Source of the DNA: Mageeibacillus sp. UBA3781
GTDB lineage: Bacteria > Bacillota > Clostridia > Saccharofermentanales > Saccharofermentanaceae
Assembly: GCA_002368805.1 (NCBI GenBank)
Contig: DFFH01000139.1
Coordinates: 1-64,000, forward strand
Direction: 5' to 3'
DNA length: 64,000 bases
The notes under the pieces were generated by a model, which was not told the origin of the DNA, made no database searches, and was given only the letters and a program-made list of their open reading frames with translations. Made by a program: the position numbers and the translations under genes. Of the stretch, positions 1-7,955 are shown piece by piece; the first letter of the stretch is position 1, and every line of letters begins with the position of its first letter.

Positions 1-1268
1 AGGCGGATGTTAACTATTCCGTTGTTAAGGAATTTGTCGCGGATATGTCCGAGAAGTGCAAAGGCGCGGATGTTATGAAGAGCCTGACTCCGGGTCAGCA
101 GATCGTAAAGATCGTCCATGAGTCCCTGATCGAGCTTCTCGGTCAGACTTCCAGTAAACTGGCTGTATCGCCTTCCGGATTTACCGTGATCATGCTCTAT
201 GGTCTTCAGGGTGCAGGTAAAACAACAACCGCAGCGAAGCTTGCGAATATCTTAAAGAAGAATGGCAAACGTCCGCTCCTGCTCTCGCTCGACGTTCATC
301 GTCCTGCCGCTGCTAAACAGCTTGAAGTGCTGGCGCAGAAGGTAGATGTTCCGAGCTTTATCATGCCGGAAGAAAAAGATCCGATCGTGATCGCTAAAGC
401 CGGTATCGAGCGTGCGAAGTATCTTCTTTGCGATACTCTCATCGTCGATACCGCCGGCCGTATGACCGTCGATGAAGAACTCATGGATGAGCTCATCAGG
501 ATCGGTGATTATGTAAAGCCGCACGAGAAGCTTCTCGTTGTTGATGCCATGATCGGTCAGGAAGCTGTTGCCGTTGCACAGAGCTTCGAAGAGCGTATCG
601 GTCTCGATGGTTTCATCATGACAAAGCTCGATGGTGACGCCAGAGGCGGTGCTGCGCTTTCGATCCGCAAAATGACCGGAAAACCGATCAAGTACATCTG
701 CGTAGGTGAAAAGATCGAGAATATTGAGGAGTTCTATCCGGACCGTATGGCAGATCGAATCCTCGGCATGGGCGATGTTCTTTCTCTTATCGAAAAGGCA
801 CAGCAGTCCATCGACGAGGAAGAGGCTGCAAAGTCTGTTGAGCGCATGCTCAGCAACTCCTTTAGCATGGAAGATCTTCTTTCCCAGTTCGAGCAGATCA
901 AAAAGCTCGGCTCTATGAAAGATGTTATCGGAATGATCCCCGGTGCTGCCGGAAAGGTGAAGGAAGAGGATCTCGACGATAAAGTGATCGATACCAATAT
1001 GGCGATCATCCGCTCGATGACGAAGAAGGAACGCCGTGTTCCGAATATTCTGAATGCGAGCAGACGAAGAAGGATCGCTGCTGGTTCCGGTACTACGGTA
1101 CAGCAGGTCAACCAGCTGATCCGCCAGTACGAGCAGACTTCCGAGATGATGAAGAAGTTCAGTAAGATGACCAAAGGCAAGAAAGGCCTTGGCAAGATGC
1201 CCGGAATGGGCAAAGGCGGATTCCCCGGCATGGGAAATCCTTTCGGGAAAGGTAAATTCCCGTTCTAA
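1..1268 (+). CDS. ffh: Signal recognition particle protein Ffh (5' end outside window)
   Basis: GTPase subunit of the signal recognition particle. It binds signal peptides of nascent membrane and secreted proteins and docks with FtsY at the membrane. The reading frame is open from base 3, where the residues ADVNYS match the end of the family's N domain, so the gene is cut by the window edge and the first ATG at 45 is not the true start. The visible part holds the P-loop GLQGAGKTTT (about nt 201-230), DTAGR (about nt 445) and TKLDGDARGG (about nt 620). A methionine-rich M domain follows, with the RRRRIAAGSG segment and a Gly/Met tail. It heads the ffh-rpsP-khpA-rimM-trmD cluster. Confidence 0.97.
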   Translation, partial: ADVNYSVVKEFVADMSEKCKGADVMKSLTPGQQIVKIVHESLIELLGQTSSKLAVSPSGFTVIMLYGLQGAGKTTTAAKLANILKKNGKRPLLLSLDVHRPAAAKQLEVLAQKVDVPSFIMPEEKDPIVIAKAGIERAKYLLCDTLIVDTAGRMTVDEELMDELIRIGDYVKPHEKLLVVDAMIGQEAVAVAQSFEERIGLDGFIMTKLDGDARGGAALSIRKMTGKPIKYICVGEKIENIEEFYPDRMADRILGMGDVLSLIEKAQQSIDEEEAAKSVERMLSNSFSMEDLLSQFEQIKKLGSMKDVIGMIPGAAGKVKEEDLDDKVIDTNMAIIRSMTKKERRVPNILNASRRRRIAAGSGTTVQQVNQLIRQYEQTSEMMKKFSKMTKGKKGLGKMPGMGKGGFPGMGNPFGKGKFPF

Positions 1269-1399
1269 CTAAGATGTTCACGCGAAACTTCGAAAGTCCT
1301 TAGTGCTTTTCCCAAAGGAAAGCCCGAGGGAAAGCAGGGGCGAAACGCGAGAATATAAACACAAAACATAAATGATGTATTGCTAGGAGGAAAAGAAAA
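1269..1399 (+). other. Possible structured leader between ffh and rpsP
   Basis: This 131-base gap inside an otherwise tight cluster can fold. GCTTTTCCC (1305-1313) pairs with GGGAAAGC (1328-1335) with one bulged T, and CCTT (1298-1301) can extend the stem against GGGG (1337-1340). There is no T-run, so it does not look like a terminator. It also carries one copy of AGTGCTTTT (1302-1310). A role as rpsP leader or processing site is inference only. Confidence 0.3.
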
Positions 1400-1648
1400 A
1401 TGGCAGTAAAAATTCGTTTAAGAAGAATGGGTGCAAAGAAGGCTCCTTTTTATCGTGTAGTTGTAGCAGATGGCCGCTATCCGCGTGATGGCCGTTTCAT
1501 CGAAGAGATCGGCACATACAATCCGCTGACAGATCCGGCTGAGATCAATATCGACAACGAAGCAGCTAAGAAGTGGATCGCTAACGGTGCACAGCCGACA
1601 GACACAGTTCGTGCTCTTCTGAAGAAGACAGGCGCTATCGAGAAGTAA
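1400..1648 (+). CDS. rpsP: 30S ribosomal protein S16
   Basis: Small-subunit ribosomal protein needed for assembly of the 5' domain of 16S rRNA. The 82-residue length is normal for the family. The N-terminus [19 protein letters not shown] and the [22 protein letters not shown] stretch (split here only by the family's usual loop) are diagnostic. A strong TAGGAGG site lies 9 bases before the ATG. It sits between ffh and khpA, the common arrangement in Firmicutes. Confidence 0.98.
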   Translation: MAVKIRLRRMGAKKAPFYRVVVADGRYPRDGRFIEEIGTYNPLTDPAEINIDNEAAKKWIANGAQPTDTVRALLKKTGAIEK

Positions 1649-1678
1649 GTAGAACTTCGAATACTAATAAGGAGGAAA

Positions 1679-1708
1679 GCAGCACATCTACTACTATTTT
1701 CATGCTGC
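1679..1708 (+). promoter_or_regulatory. Hairpin between khpA ribosome site and start
   Basis: GCAGCA (1679-1684) and TGCTGC (1703-1708) form a 6-bp stem directly after the AAGGAGG at 1669-1675. Folding it would hide the ATG at 1702 and leave about 14 bases between the ribosome site and the ATG at 1720. The pairing is seen in the sequence; the bridging role is inference. Confidence 0.4.
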
Positions 1709-1719
1709 GAATTGTAGAT

Positions 1720-1947
1720 ATGGAATTATTAGCTACAATGGCCAAGTCTCTGGTCAACCATCCTGAGGATGTATCCGTTAAGAAGTCTGAGAGAGGAAAC
1801 ACAGTCGTTCTGGAACTTACCGTTAACCCGGAAGATATGGGTAAAGTAATCGGTAAGGGCGGCCGCCGTGCACAGGCGATCCGCTCGATCATGAAGGCAA
1901 AGTATCTTCGTGACGGAAGACGTGTTATCGTAGATATCGTCGGATGA
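1720..1947 (+). CDS. khpA: KH-domain RNA-binding protein KhpA (YlqC family)
   Basis: Small single-KH-domain RNA-binding protein. The family (KhpA/YlqC) pairs with KhpB/Jag in Firmicutes and affects cell division and mRNA fate. The GxxG loop appears as GKVIGKGGR, followed by the helix AQAIRSIMKA. I chose the ATG at 1720 because MELLATMAKSLVNHPEDVSV matches the usual N-terminus and gives 75 residues. The ATG at 1702 would add MLRIVD, but it lies 26 bases from the only good ribosome site and is part of a hairpin stem. The stop overlaps the rimM start by four bases (ATGA), so translation is probably coupled. Confidence 0.88.
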   Translation: MELLATMAKSLVNHPEDVSVKKSERGNTVVLELTVNPEDMGKVIGKGGRRAQAIRSIMKAKYLRDGRRVIVDIVG

Positions 1948-2468
1948 AAGATTACCTGATCATAGGGAAGATCGGCGGTGCACACGGTGTGCGTGGAGAG
2001 GTCAGGATCATACCTCTCACGGACGATGTGCGCCGTTTTTCTTCGCTCAAAGAATGCTTGATCCTCGATGGCAAAGAGCATCTGAAGGAGACAAAAGAGG
2101 TCGAGAAGGCCCGGGTCGATGATACTCGTACGCTTGTCAAGTTCAAGGGGATCGATGACCGTGATGAAGTCGGAAAGCTTACCGGCTTTTTCCTCGCGGT
2201 TTCACGTGAAGATGCCGTCAAACTTCCGGAAGGAAGATACTTTATCGCTGATCTGATCGGTCTTTCCGTCGTAGATTCGGAGCTCGGAGAACTAGGTAAA
2301 ATCAAAGATATCATGAATTCCGGTGCCAGCGACATCATCATCGTAAAAAGAAAAGGGAAGAATGAACTTCTGATCCCTTATCTTAATGCGATCGTGAAGA
2401 ATGTGGATCTTTCCGCCGGTGTGATGTCGGTCACGCTTCCGGAAGGTCTCTATGAGATTTATGAATAA
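1944..2468 (+). CDS. rimM: Ribosome maturation factor RimM
   Basis: 16S rRNA processing factor that binds S19 and helps form the 30S head. At 174 residues it has the family length. The N-terminal RimM barrel begins with IGKIGGAHGVRGEVRI, and the C-terminal PRC-barrel half carries RYFIADLIGLSV and the LLIPYLNAIVKNVD segment. The start overlaps the khpA stop by four bases, and trmD follows 25 bases later with its own AAGGAG site. RimM next to TrmD is a near-universal neighbour pair. Confidence 0.96.
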   Translation: MKDYLIIGKIGGAHGVRGEVRIIPLTDDVRRFSSLKECLILDGKEHLKETKEVEKARVDDTRTLVKFKGIDDRDEVGKLTGFFLAVSREDAVKLPEGRYFIADLIGLSVVDSELGELGKIKDIMNSGASDIIIVKRKGKNELLIPYLNAIVKNVDLSAGVMSVTLPEGLYEIYE

Positions 2469-2493
2469 GCCGTAAGGAGCAAAATGTCATCGC

Positions 2494-3261
2494 ATGAAAT
2501 TCTCGGTTTTGACGTTATTTCCTAAACAGGTGAAAGACTTTCTGAGTGAAAGCATTATCGGCCGTGCCGAAGAGAAAGGTATCCTTTCGATAGAGGCGGT
2601 CGATATCCGTGATTTCGCAGGGAATAAATACGGAAAGGTCGATGATACGCTTTTTGGCGGCGGTACCGGTATGCTTATGCAGTGCGAACCGGTCTATCAG
2701 GCTTTTTCTTCGCTTTATGATCCGGAAAAAGAACCAAAGCCGCACTGTATCTTCATGAGTCCGAAGGGTTCTGTCCTGACACAGGCAAAAGCACTGGAAC
2801 TCTCGAAGTACGAACACCTTGTGATCCTTTGCGGTCACTATGAAGGTATCGATCAGCGTGTGCTCGATGAGATCGTGGACGAAGACCTGTCGATCGGGGA
2901 TTATGTCCTGACCGGCGGGGAAGTGGCGGCTTGTGTCGTGATCGACTGTGTTTCCCGTATGATCGAGGGTGTTCTTCCGAATTCCGAAGCATATGAGGAA
3001 GAATCCCATATGAGCGGATATCTCGAAGCACCCCAGTACACCAAGCCCAATACCTGGCACGATAAGGCTGTTCCGGAAGTCATGCTTTCCGGAAATCATG
3101 CGAAGATCAAGGAATGGAAGCGTATCCACGGTCTTTATGATACATGGAAACGTCGCCCGGACATGCTCTCCAAACTGGAGATTTCAGCCGAAGACTGGGC
3201 GAAGATCCTAGAGATAGAAAAAGAATTGAAGGAATCAGTTAAGGTAAAAGATGAGAATTGA
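2494..3261 (+). CDS. trmD: tRNA (guanine-N1)-methyltransferase TrmD
   Basis: SPOUT-class enzyme that methylates G37 of tRNAs with S-adenosylmethionine, preventing +1 frameshifts. The 255 residues include GGGTGMLMQCEP (about 55-66), LCGHYEGIDQRV (112-123) and the trefoil-knot segment SIGDYVLTGGE (133-143). In the knot region, VAACVVIDCVSRMI replaces the more usual LPAMVIID pattern. The ATG at 2484 is out of frame, so 2494 is the start. The last 11 bases overlap the next gene. Confidence 0.96.
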   Translation: MKFSVLTLFPKQVKDFLSESIIGRAEEKGILSIEAVDIRDFAGNKYGKVDDTLFGGGTGMLMQCEPVYQAFSSLYDPEKEPKPHCIFMSPKGSVLTQAKALELSKYEHLVILCGHYEGIDQRVLDEIVDEDLSIGDYVLTGGEVAACVVIDCVSRMIEGVLPNSEAYEEESHMSGYLEAPQYTKPNTWHDKAVPEVMLSGNHAKIKEWKRIHGLYDTWKRRPDMLSKLEISAEDWAKILEIEKELKESVKVKDEN

Positions 3262-3904
3262 AGTTGAGAACAAGAAGATCCGCGAGCGAAAAAAGCAGGA
3301 ATACGTAGAACTGGTAGCCGAGAAAGAAAAAGAAGGCATGGAAGCCAGAATCGAGAAAATCAGTATAGTAACTGCAAATATCGTTGCTATCGCCATTATG
3401 ATTGTTGTGGGGCTGATCTCTTTTCCGTTATTTATTGTCGTACATGGATCTGACTCCTTGAATATAGACCGTCTTTTCGGTTTTCCGGGTTCTTCCGGAT
3501 TCTTATTCTTTTTTGCAATTTATGTGGTCTCGATCTTCGTTCATGAGTTTATCCATGGATTCTTCTGGCATTTTCCATGTGAGAAGAAATGGGGAAGTAT
3601 TGATTTCGGATTTAATCCGAAGAATATTACGCCATATTGTCACTGCTGCGAAGCATTAAGCATTCCGCAGTATTTCTGGGGAGCTATTGCGCCTGCGCTT
3701 ATTCTGGGTGTTATTCCTATCGTTATCGGCATCTTTACGGGGATCCTGTTTTTTGTGACATTTGGTTTGATCGGTGTAGTCGGAGGAGCCGGAGATCTGA
3801 TGGTTATCTGGACACTAAGGAAACACAGGAACTGCCTGCTTTTCGACCATCCTTACGAGGTCGGATATGCGTATTTTGTACCGAAAACAGGCGGCGATGA
3901 ATAA
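3251..3904 (+). CDS. DUF3267-type membrane zincin-like protein (copy 1)
   Basis: Membrane protein of the DUF3267 family (putative zincin peptidases). The substrate is unknown. A charged N-terminal 35 residues are followed by about four hydrophobic segments: near 37-66, 83-97, 140-160 and 160-185. The motif HEFIHG (98-103) supplies an HExxH zinc signature at a membrane edge. The late GGAGDLMVIW and DHPYEVGYAYF segments match those of the second copy at 27651. It starts inside trmD with an 11-base overlap, so it is probably translated from the same mRNA. Function beyond possible intramembrane or membrane-bound proteolysis is not supported. Confidence 0.75.
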   Translation: MRIEVENKKIRERKKQEYVELVAEKEKEGMEARIEKISIVTANIVAIAIMIVVGLISFPLFIVVHGSDSLNIDRLFGFPGSSGFLFFFAIYVVSIFVHEFIHGFFWHFPCEKKWGSIDFGFNPKNITPYCHCCEALSIPQYFWGAIAPALILGVIPIVIGIFTGILFFVTFGLIGVVGGAGDLMVIWTLRKHRNCLLFDHPYEVGYAYFVPKTGGDE

Positions 3905-3942
3905 AAAGTAAGCAATATGAGTGCTTTTCACAAAGAAAACAC

Positions 3943-3971
3943 TTGCATATGAAAATCCGTTATGGTATCAT
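3943..3971 (+). promoter_or_regulatory. Promoter of rplS
   Basis: TTGCAT (3943-3948) and TATCAT (3966-3971) are separated by 17 bases, giving a plausible sigma-A promoter. It starts transcription just before the L19 leader. One AGTGCTTTT 9-mer lies upstream at 3920-3928. Confidence 0.6.
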
Positions 3972-3980
3972 TTAACGGCT

Positions 3981-4020
3981 AAAAGGGATGGTCCGCTGCG
4001 TGATCCCGCATGAACATCTA
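3981..4020 (+). ncRNA. Ribosomal protein L19 leader (autoregulatory 5' UTR)
   Basis: The 5' UTR folds into one stem: GATG (3987-3990) pairs with CATC (4015-4018), then TC with GA around a G/A mismatch, and an inner TGCG/CGCA hairpin closes it. Its position just before the ribosome site of rplS fits the Firmicutes L19 leader class, a structure thought to bind L19 and repress translation. The ATG at 3988 lies in this stem and is not a start codon. Confidence 0.65.
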
Positions 4021-4041
4021 TCGGAAGAGGAGGAAACAAAG

Positions 4042-4392
4042 ATGGATTTAGTTAAAGCAGTCGAGCAGGATAATCTGCGTAATAGCTATTCCGAGGTCGA
4101 GATCGGTGATCTTGTAAAAGCACACCTGAAGATCAAGGAAGGTTCCCGTGAGCGTATCCAGGTATTTGAAGGCTATGTGATTGCACGTAAGGGCGGCGGT
4201 CTTTCTGAGACCATGACAATTCGCCGTCTCTCCTATGGCGTAGGCGTTGAGCGTGTTTTACCCGTTCATTCTCCTAACATTGATAAGATTGAGATCGTCC
4301 GTAAGGGCCGTGTAAGAAGAGCTAAGCTTTATTACCTGCGTGGTCGCGTTGGTAAGGCAGCTAGAATCACTGAGAAACTTTCTAAGAAGTGA
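4042..4392 (+). CDS. rplS: 50S ribosomal protein L19
   Basis: Large-subunit protein at the 30S-50S interface. From ATG 4042 the product is 116 residues, the family norm, starting [13 protein letters not shown]. It contains [31 protein letters not shown] and the [21 protein letters not shown] core. The longer frame from 3988 would add a stretch encoded by the leader hairpin and is rejected. GAGGAGG precedes the chosen start by about 7 bases. The gene has its own promoter and terminator. Confidence 0.97.
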   Translation: MDLVKAVEQDNLRNSYSEVEIGDLVKAHLKIKEGSRERIQVFEGYVIARKGGGLSETMTIRRLSYGVGVERVLPVHSPNIDKIEIVRKGRVRRAKLYYLRGRVGKAARITEKLSKK

Positions 4393-4415
4393 TTTAAGTT
4401 ATCTACTAAGTAATT

Positions 4416-4452
4416 AAAAAAGGCAGTTTCTATATGGGAACTGCCTTTTTTA
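4416..4452 (+). terminator. Terminator of rplS
   Basis: AAAAAAGGCAGTT and AACTGCCTTTTTT flank a short loop, followed by a T-run. Read on the other strand it also serves the - strand M1 peptidase gene that ends at 4491. Confidence 0.85.
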
Positions 4453-4490
4453 TAGTGTTGGAGGGTTATGAAATCAAGAGAGTAAGGGGG

Positions 4491-6137
4491 TTACTCGGAT
4501 TTCTTAAGATAGACGTCGAACATCTCGGCGAAATCGCCTTTCTTCGACCAGAATTCGCGGAATTCATCCGGGGTGACTTCTGTATAAGCAAATGTACTGA
4601 TATATTCTTTAACAGCAGCGCGGAAAGCTTCATCGCCCATTTCGCGGTACATGTGATAGATCATAGCTGCGCCTTTATAGTAGATCTCTCCATATTCTTC
4701 TTTGTGCTTCATGAAATCATATAAAGACTCATTAAGGTTTACGGATTTGACCTCTCCGTCTGAAATTCCTTTGTACTCATTGTAGATGCTTTGATCCATG
4801 TTCAACAGCAGGTCAAATAGAGAGAAATCATCATTGGCTCCATCGTGATATATGTTTTCATAGTAAGCTTCCATAAACCGGCAAAATCCTTCATCGATCC
4901 AGGGATAGCGGACTTCGTCATTTCCGACGATTCCGTAGAACCACTGATGCCCGATCTCGTGAGCAGTTGACTTTGTCAGCGAATTAACAGAATACAGGAC
5001 AGTGTTTTTTATAACGTCTTCAGGTACCGGTTCACTGGGTTCTCCGGATGGAACATCCGTGTTATCGCCTGTTTTCTCCAGGTATTCTTTTACGGTGATC
5101 TTGCCGTTGTATAGATCAAACAGACTCTCTGTTATATCCTCATCCACTGTCATCATGATAAGGCCCGGATATTCCATTCCTCCGATGCCGCCGGGCATGC
5201 CGCAAAGTACCATATTTAAAGTGTCATATGGATATTTGCCGAGCATCTCATTAAAGAGGGAAAGTGATTTCTTTGCAACCTCCATGACATGCTTACCGGT
5301 GCCCGGACAATTTTTGGGATAGAACACATTAAGAGCGATATCTTCGTATTCTTCACATAATAAATCCAGATCTTTAGTGATAGTGAATGCAAAGTCACGT
5401 ACATTTTCCGCGACATATACGTTATCGATCTTGGTTCCGGTAGAAGCGACCAGGTAACCATCCGGTACATCGATCGAGACCCGATAATCAGAGATCTCAG
5501 TGTAGAAAGCATCTCCAATATCCACATATGGCTGTACAAGCCATTCTCCATTTTCAAAAAGTGCCGGCGTGATCAGCACATTTCCGAAATTATATGTATT
5601 GTTATAAAACCCGAACCGATCAGCGATCAGGGGGATCTTCACGCTGTATTTCATATCAATGGTTACCACTTTCCCGTTTGCAAGTGGAGAGGGAAGAGAA
5701 AGTTTATATACGGTTTCTTTTACCTGTTCCATTTTCAGAACATCTGTTCCAATCGATATTTTATCTACCTCAATGCCGCCTTCCTTTTTCGAAAAAGCAT
5801 TAGGGATCAGGTTGAAGTAGATCTCGTTAAGTTCGGATCCGGTATTGTTCACATAAGAAAGCTTCTGTTCCACATCGGCTGAATTTGATTCTTCGTTAAA
5901 CTTCACGTTGATGTCATACTGATTCTTCGGACGCTGGGTAAGATTTATGATCCGGTCGTCCTTGATTTCGGATTCTGTTGTCTCCGATTGGGTATTTTCC
6001 GTTTCTCTTCGGGAGGCAATAATCCCAATATCACTTGTATCAGGTGTTTTATGAGTCACTTTTTGTGTCTTGCTATTACATCCTGCTGCTGAAAGAAGAA
6101 TGGATGTAAGTATGACTCCAAGAATTGCTTTTTTCAT
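4491..6137 (-). CDS. M1-family metallopeptidase lipoprotein
   Basis: Membrane-anchored zinc aminopeptidase-like protein of family M1 (gluzincins), acting outside the cell. The ATG at 6137 has a TAGGAG site and gives a 548-residue product with a lipoprotein signal ending LLSAAGC (Cys20). A Ser/Thr-rich linker follows, then a beta-rich N domain. The catalytic part shows GGMEYPG (a GAMEN-like substrate loop) and, near residue 393, HEIGHQWF with the third zinc ligand in WIDEGF, 18 residues after the second His. It is divergent from rbgA and convergent with rplS. The actual substrates are unknown. Confidence 0.88.
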   Translation of the reverse strand: MKKAILGVILTSILLSAAGCNSKTQKVTHKTPDTSDIGIIASRRETENTQSETTESEIKDDRIINLTQRPKNQYDINVKFNEESNSADVEQKLSYVNNTGSELNEIYFNLIPNAFSKKEGGIEVDKISIGTDVLKMEQVKETVYKLSLPSPLANGKVVTIDMKYSVKIPLIADRFGFYNNTYNFGNVLITPALFENGEWLVQPYVDIGDAFYTEISDYRVSIDVPDGYLVASTGTKIDNVYVAENVRDFAFTITKDLDLLCEEYEDIALNVFYPKNCPGTGKHVMEVAKKSLSLFNEMLGKYPYDTLNMVLCGMPGGIGGMEYPGLIMMTVDEDITESLFDLYNGKITVKEYLEKTGDNTDVPSGEPSEPVPEDVIKNTVLYSVNSLTKSTAHEIGHQWFYGIVGNDEVRYPWIDEGFCRFMEAYYENIYHDGANDDFSLFDLLLNMDQSIYNEYKGISDGEVKSVNLNESLYDFMKHKEEYGEIYYKGAAMIYHMYREMGDEAFRAAVKEYISTFAYTEVTPDEFREFWSKKGDFAEMFDVYLKKSE

Positions 6138-6203
6138 GTTGGCTCCTATTTCTTTTGATGGTCTCATTGTACTGTTCATTTATTTCGGAAAAGCTTTCTA
6201 TTC

Positions 6204-6224
6204 TGTCATATGACATATTTGTCA
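6204..6224. promoter_or_regulatory. Overlapping TGTCA/TGACA palindromes in divergent intergenic region
   Basis: TGTCATATGACA (6204-6215) is a perfect 12-base palindrome. It overlaps TGACA-TATT-TGTCA (6211-6224), giving three half-sites in 21 bases. The array lies between the divergent M1 peptidase and rbgA genes, so it may be an operator. No regulator is assigned. Confidence 0.4.
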
Positions 6225-6275
6225 TTTAATTTTGTTTTTCGAAATCCGTGGAAAGAAGATACATATTCTCTGCTG

Positions 6276-6284
6276 TGGTATAAT
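6276..6284 (+). promoter_or_regulatory. Extended -10 promoter of rbgA
   Basis: TGGTATAAT is a consensus extended -10. No good -35 is seen 17 bases upstream. It lies 39 bases before the rbgA start. Confidence 0.55.
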
Positions 6285-6322
6285 TTTGCTGATTACATTT
6301 ACTGATCTATGAAGAGGTATAA

Positions 6323-7207
6323 ATGAGCGAAAAGAACTCGAATATCAACTGGTTTCCCGGCCATATGCGCAAGGCCCTGAACGAGGTCTCTGATAAGCTG
6401 AAATATGTAGATATCGTCTTCGAAACAGTCGATGCGAGAATTCCGATCTCCAGCAGAAATCCGGAACTCGACTCACTTGTTTCCAAAAAACCGCGTATCG
6501 TTGTCCTGAATAAAGCGGATCTTGCGGATGAGAAGGTAACTTCTGACTGGCTCTCTTTCTATAAAGAACAGGGCATTCCGGCGATCGCGATCGATGCTTC
6601 TCATAAGAAAGGCCTGGATAAACTTCGTTCCATGGCTGTAGATGCCTGCTCGGATGTGCTTGTAAAATCCGAGGCGAAGGGCAGAATCGGCCGTCCTGTA
6701 CGTGCCATGGTCGTTGGTGTCCCGAATTCCGGTAAATCCACACTGATCAATGGCCTTTGCAATAGGAAAATAGCTGTAACCGGTGATATGCCGGGTGTTA
6801 CGCGTGACTTTAAGTGGGCGAGAACCGATGGCCAGCTGGAACTTATGGATATGCCGGGCGTACTCTGGCCGAGACTCGGAACACCTAGAAATCAGCTTGT
6901 TCTTACGTTGACAGGTGCGGTTAAAGTGGAAGTGGTTGATGTGGTGGAAGTTGCTTTTGCCGGAATGAAACTAATCGAAAAACTCTATCCGGAAAATTTT
7001 TATGCCAGATATAAGCTTGCTCCATATGGTTCGGAGGACTATATCGAGGACGATTACGAACGTTTTGAAGAAGCTGCAAGAAAGATGGGATGTATCCTTT
7101 CCGGCGGAAGGATCAACGATGAGCGTTTCGCCAAGCTACTGATCGATGATTTCAGAAGTATCCGTATCGCCAGGATCTCTCTGGAGACCCCGAACCAGCC
7201 TGATTAA
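6323..7207 (+). CDS. rbgA: Ribosome biogenesis GTPase RbgA (YlqF)
   Basis: Circularly permuted GTPase required for late 50S subunit assembly. The permuted order is visible: G4 NKAD (63-66) comes first, then G1 GVPNSGKST (132-140), G2 around PGVTR and G3 DMPG (176-179). The N-terminus NWFPGHMRKAL is the family hallmark, and 294 residues is the usual length. It is followed by rnhB with only 11 bases between stop and ATG, as in Bacillus. Confidence 0.96.
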   Translation: MSEKNSNINWFPGHMRKALNEVSDKLKYVDIVFETVDARIPISSRNPELDSLVSKKPRIVVLNKADLADEKVTSDWLSFYKEQGIPAIAIDASHKKGLDKLRSMAVDACSDVLVKSEAKGRIGRPVRAMVVGVPNSGKSTLINGLCNRKIAVTGDMPGVTRDFKWARTDGQLELMDMPGVLWPRLGTPRNQLVLTLTGAVKVEVVDVVEVAFAGMKLIEKLYPENFYARYKLAPYGSEDYIEDDYERFEEAARKMGCILSGGRINDERFAKLLIDDFRSIRIARISLETPNQPD

Positions 7208-7218
7208 GGAGATTGATT

Positions 7219-7848
7219 ATGACTCGTGAAGAGAAATTAAAAGAAAAGTATGAAGTCATGTCCGCATTTGAAAAAGAGTGTGCGGAAGAAGGTATGCCTT
7301 TGTGCTGTGGTATTGATGAGGCGGGGAGAGGACCGCTCGCAGGACCTGTCGTCGCTGCTGCATGCATCCTTGATCCGGAAAAGCCGATCTACGGCCTGGA
7401 TGACTCTAAGAAATTATCTCCAAAGAGAAGAGATGCGCTTTATGATGAGATTGTAGCGAATGCAAAAGCGTTCTGCGTGATCCGAGTGGAACCTGCGGAT
7501 ATTGACCGTATCAATATCCTGGAAGCAACGAAAAGTGCGATGAGACTTGCGGTTTCAGGTCTTGCTATAAAGCCGGATGTCCTTCTAATTGACGCGGTGA
7601 ATCTTTCCGGTACCGGTATTCCCGTAAAGCCGATCATCAAGGGAGATGCGAAATCTAATTCCATAGCTGCCGCTTCGATCCTCGCCAAGGTTTCCCGAGA
7701 CAGGATCATGGAAGAATATGATAAAGAATATCCGGGATATGGATTTGCCCAGCATAAGGGATATGGAACGGCAGCGCATTATGCCGCGATCCATGAACTG
7801 GGGATTTCGCCGATTCATAGAATGTCGTTTTTGAAAAAGATGCATTGA
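7219..7848 (+). CDS. rnhB: Ribonuclease HII
   Basis: Removes RNA from RNA-DNA hybrids and misincorporated ribonucleotides. The ATG at 7219 is chosen because TAAGGAGA lies 8 bases upstream; the in-frame TTG at 7213 would overlap that site. In the 209-residue product, GIDEAGRGPLAGP carries the first catalytic Asp and Glu (about D33, E34). Later acidic motifs are LLIDAV and AASILAKVSRDR. The HKGYGT segment near the end is also typical. Its ribosome site overlaps the end of rbgA, so the two are co-transcribed. Confidence 0.96.
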   Translation: MTREEKLKEKYEVMSAFEKECAEEGMPLCCGIDEAGRGPLAGPVVAAACILDPEKPIYGLDDSKKLSPKRRDALYDEIVANAKAFCVIRVEPADIDRINILEATKSAMRLAVSGLAIKPDVLLIDAVNLSGTGIPVKPIIKGDAKSNSIAAASILAKVSRDRIMEEYDKEYPGYGFAQHKGYGTAAHYAAIHELGISPIHRMSFLKKMH

Positions 7849-7851
7849 TCG

Positions 7852-7922
7852 GATGGGATTATTCTTCCGGCGCTGGTCCTCGGTCGTTGACCTGCGGAGG
7901 CGCTCTACAGAATAATCCCATC
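7852..7922. repeat. Conserved-core hairpin element, copy 1
   Basis: Outer arms GATGGGATTATTCT (7852-7865) and AGAATAATCCCATC (7909-7922) are perfectly complementary over 14 bp. Between them, on the reverse strand, lies the shared core CGCCTCCGCAGG-TCAACGA-CCGAGGACCAGCG. The core hairpin stem here is GGTC/GACC. There is no T-run. It lies between rnhB and yraN. The core matches copies at 17122, 34004 and 36129. Confidence 0.8.
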
Positions 7923-7955
7923 AAATCATGATTTATATTCAATAAAGGAGTGCCA

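Noticed and set aside
3988..4041. N-terminal extension of L19 ([11 protein letters not shown])
   Set aside because: It is encoded by the L19 leader stem and has no ribosome site. The ATG at 4042 has GAGGAGG and gives the standard length.
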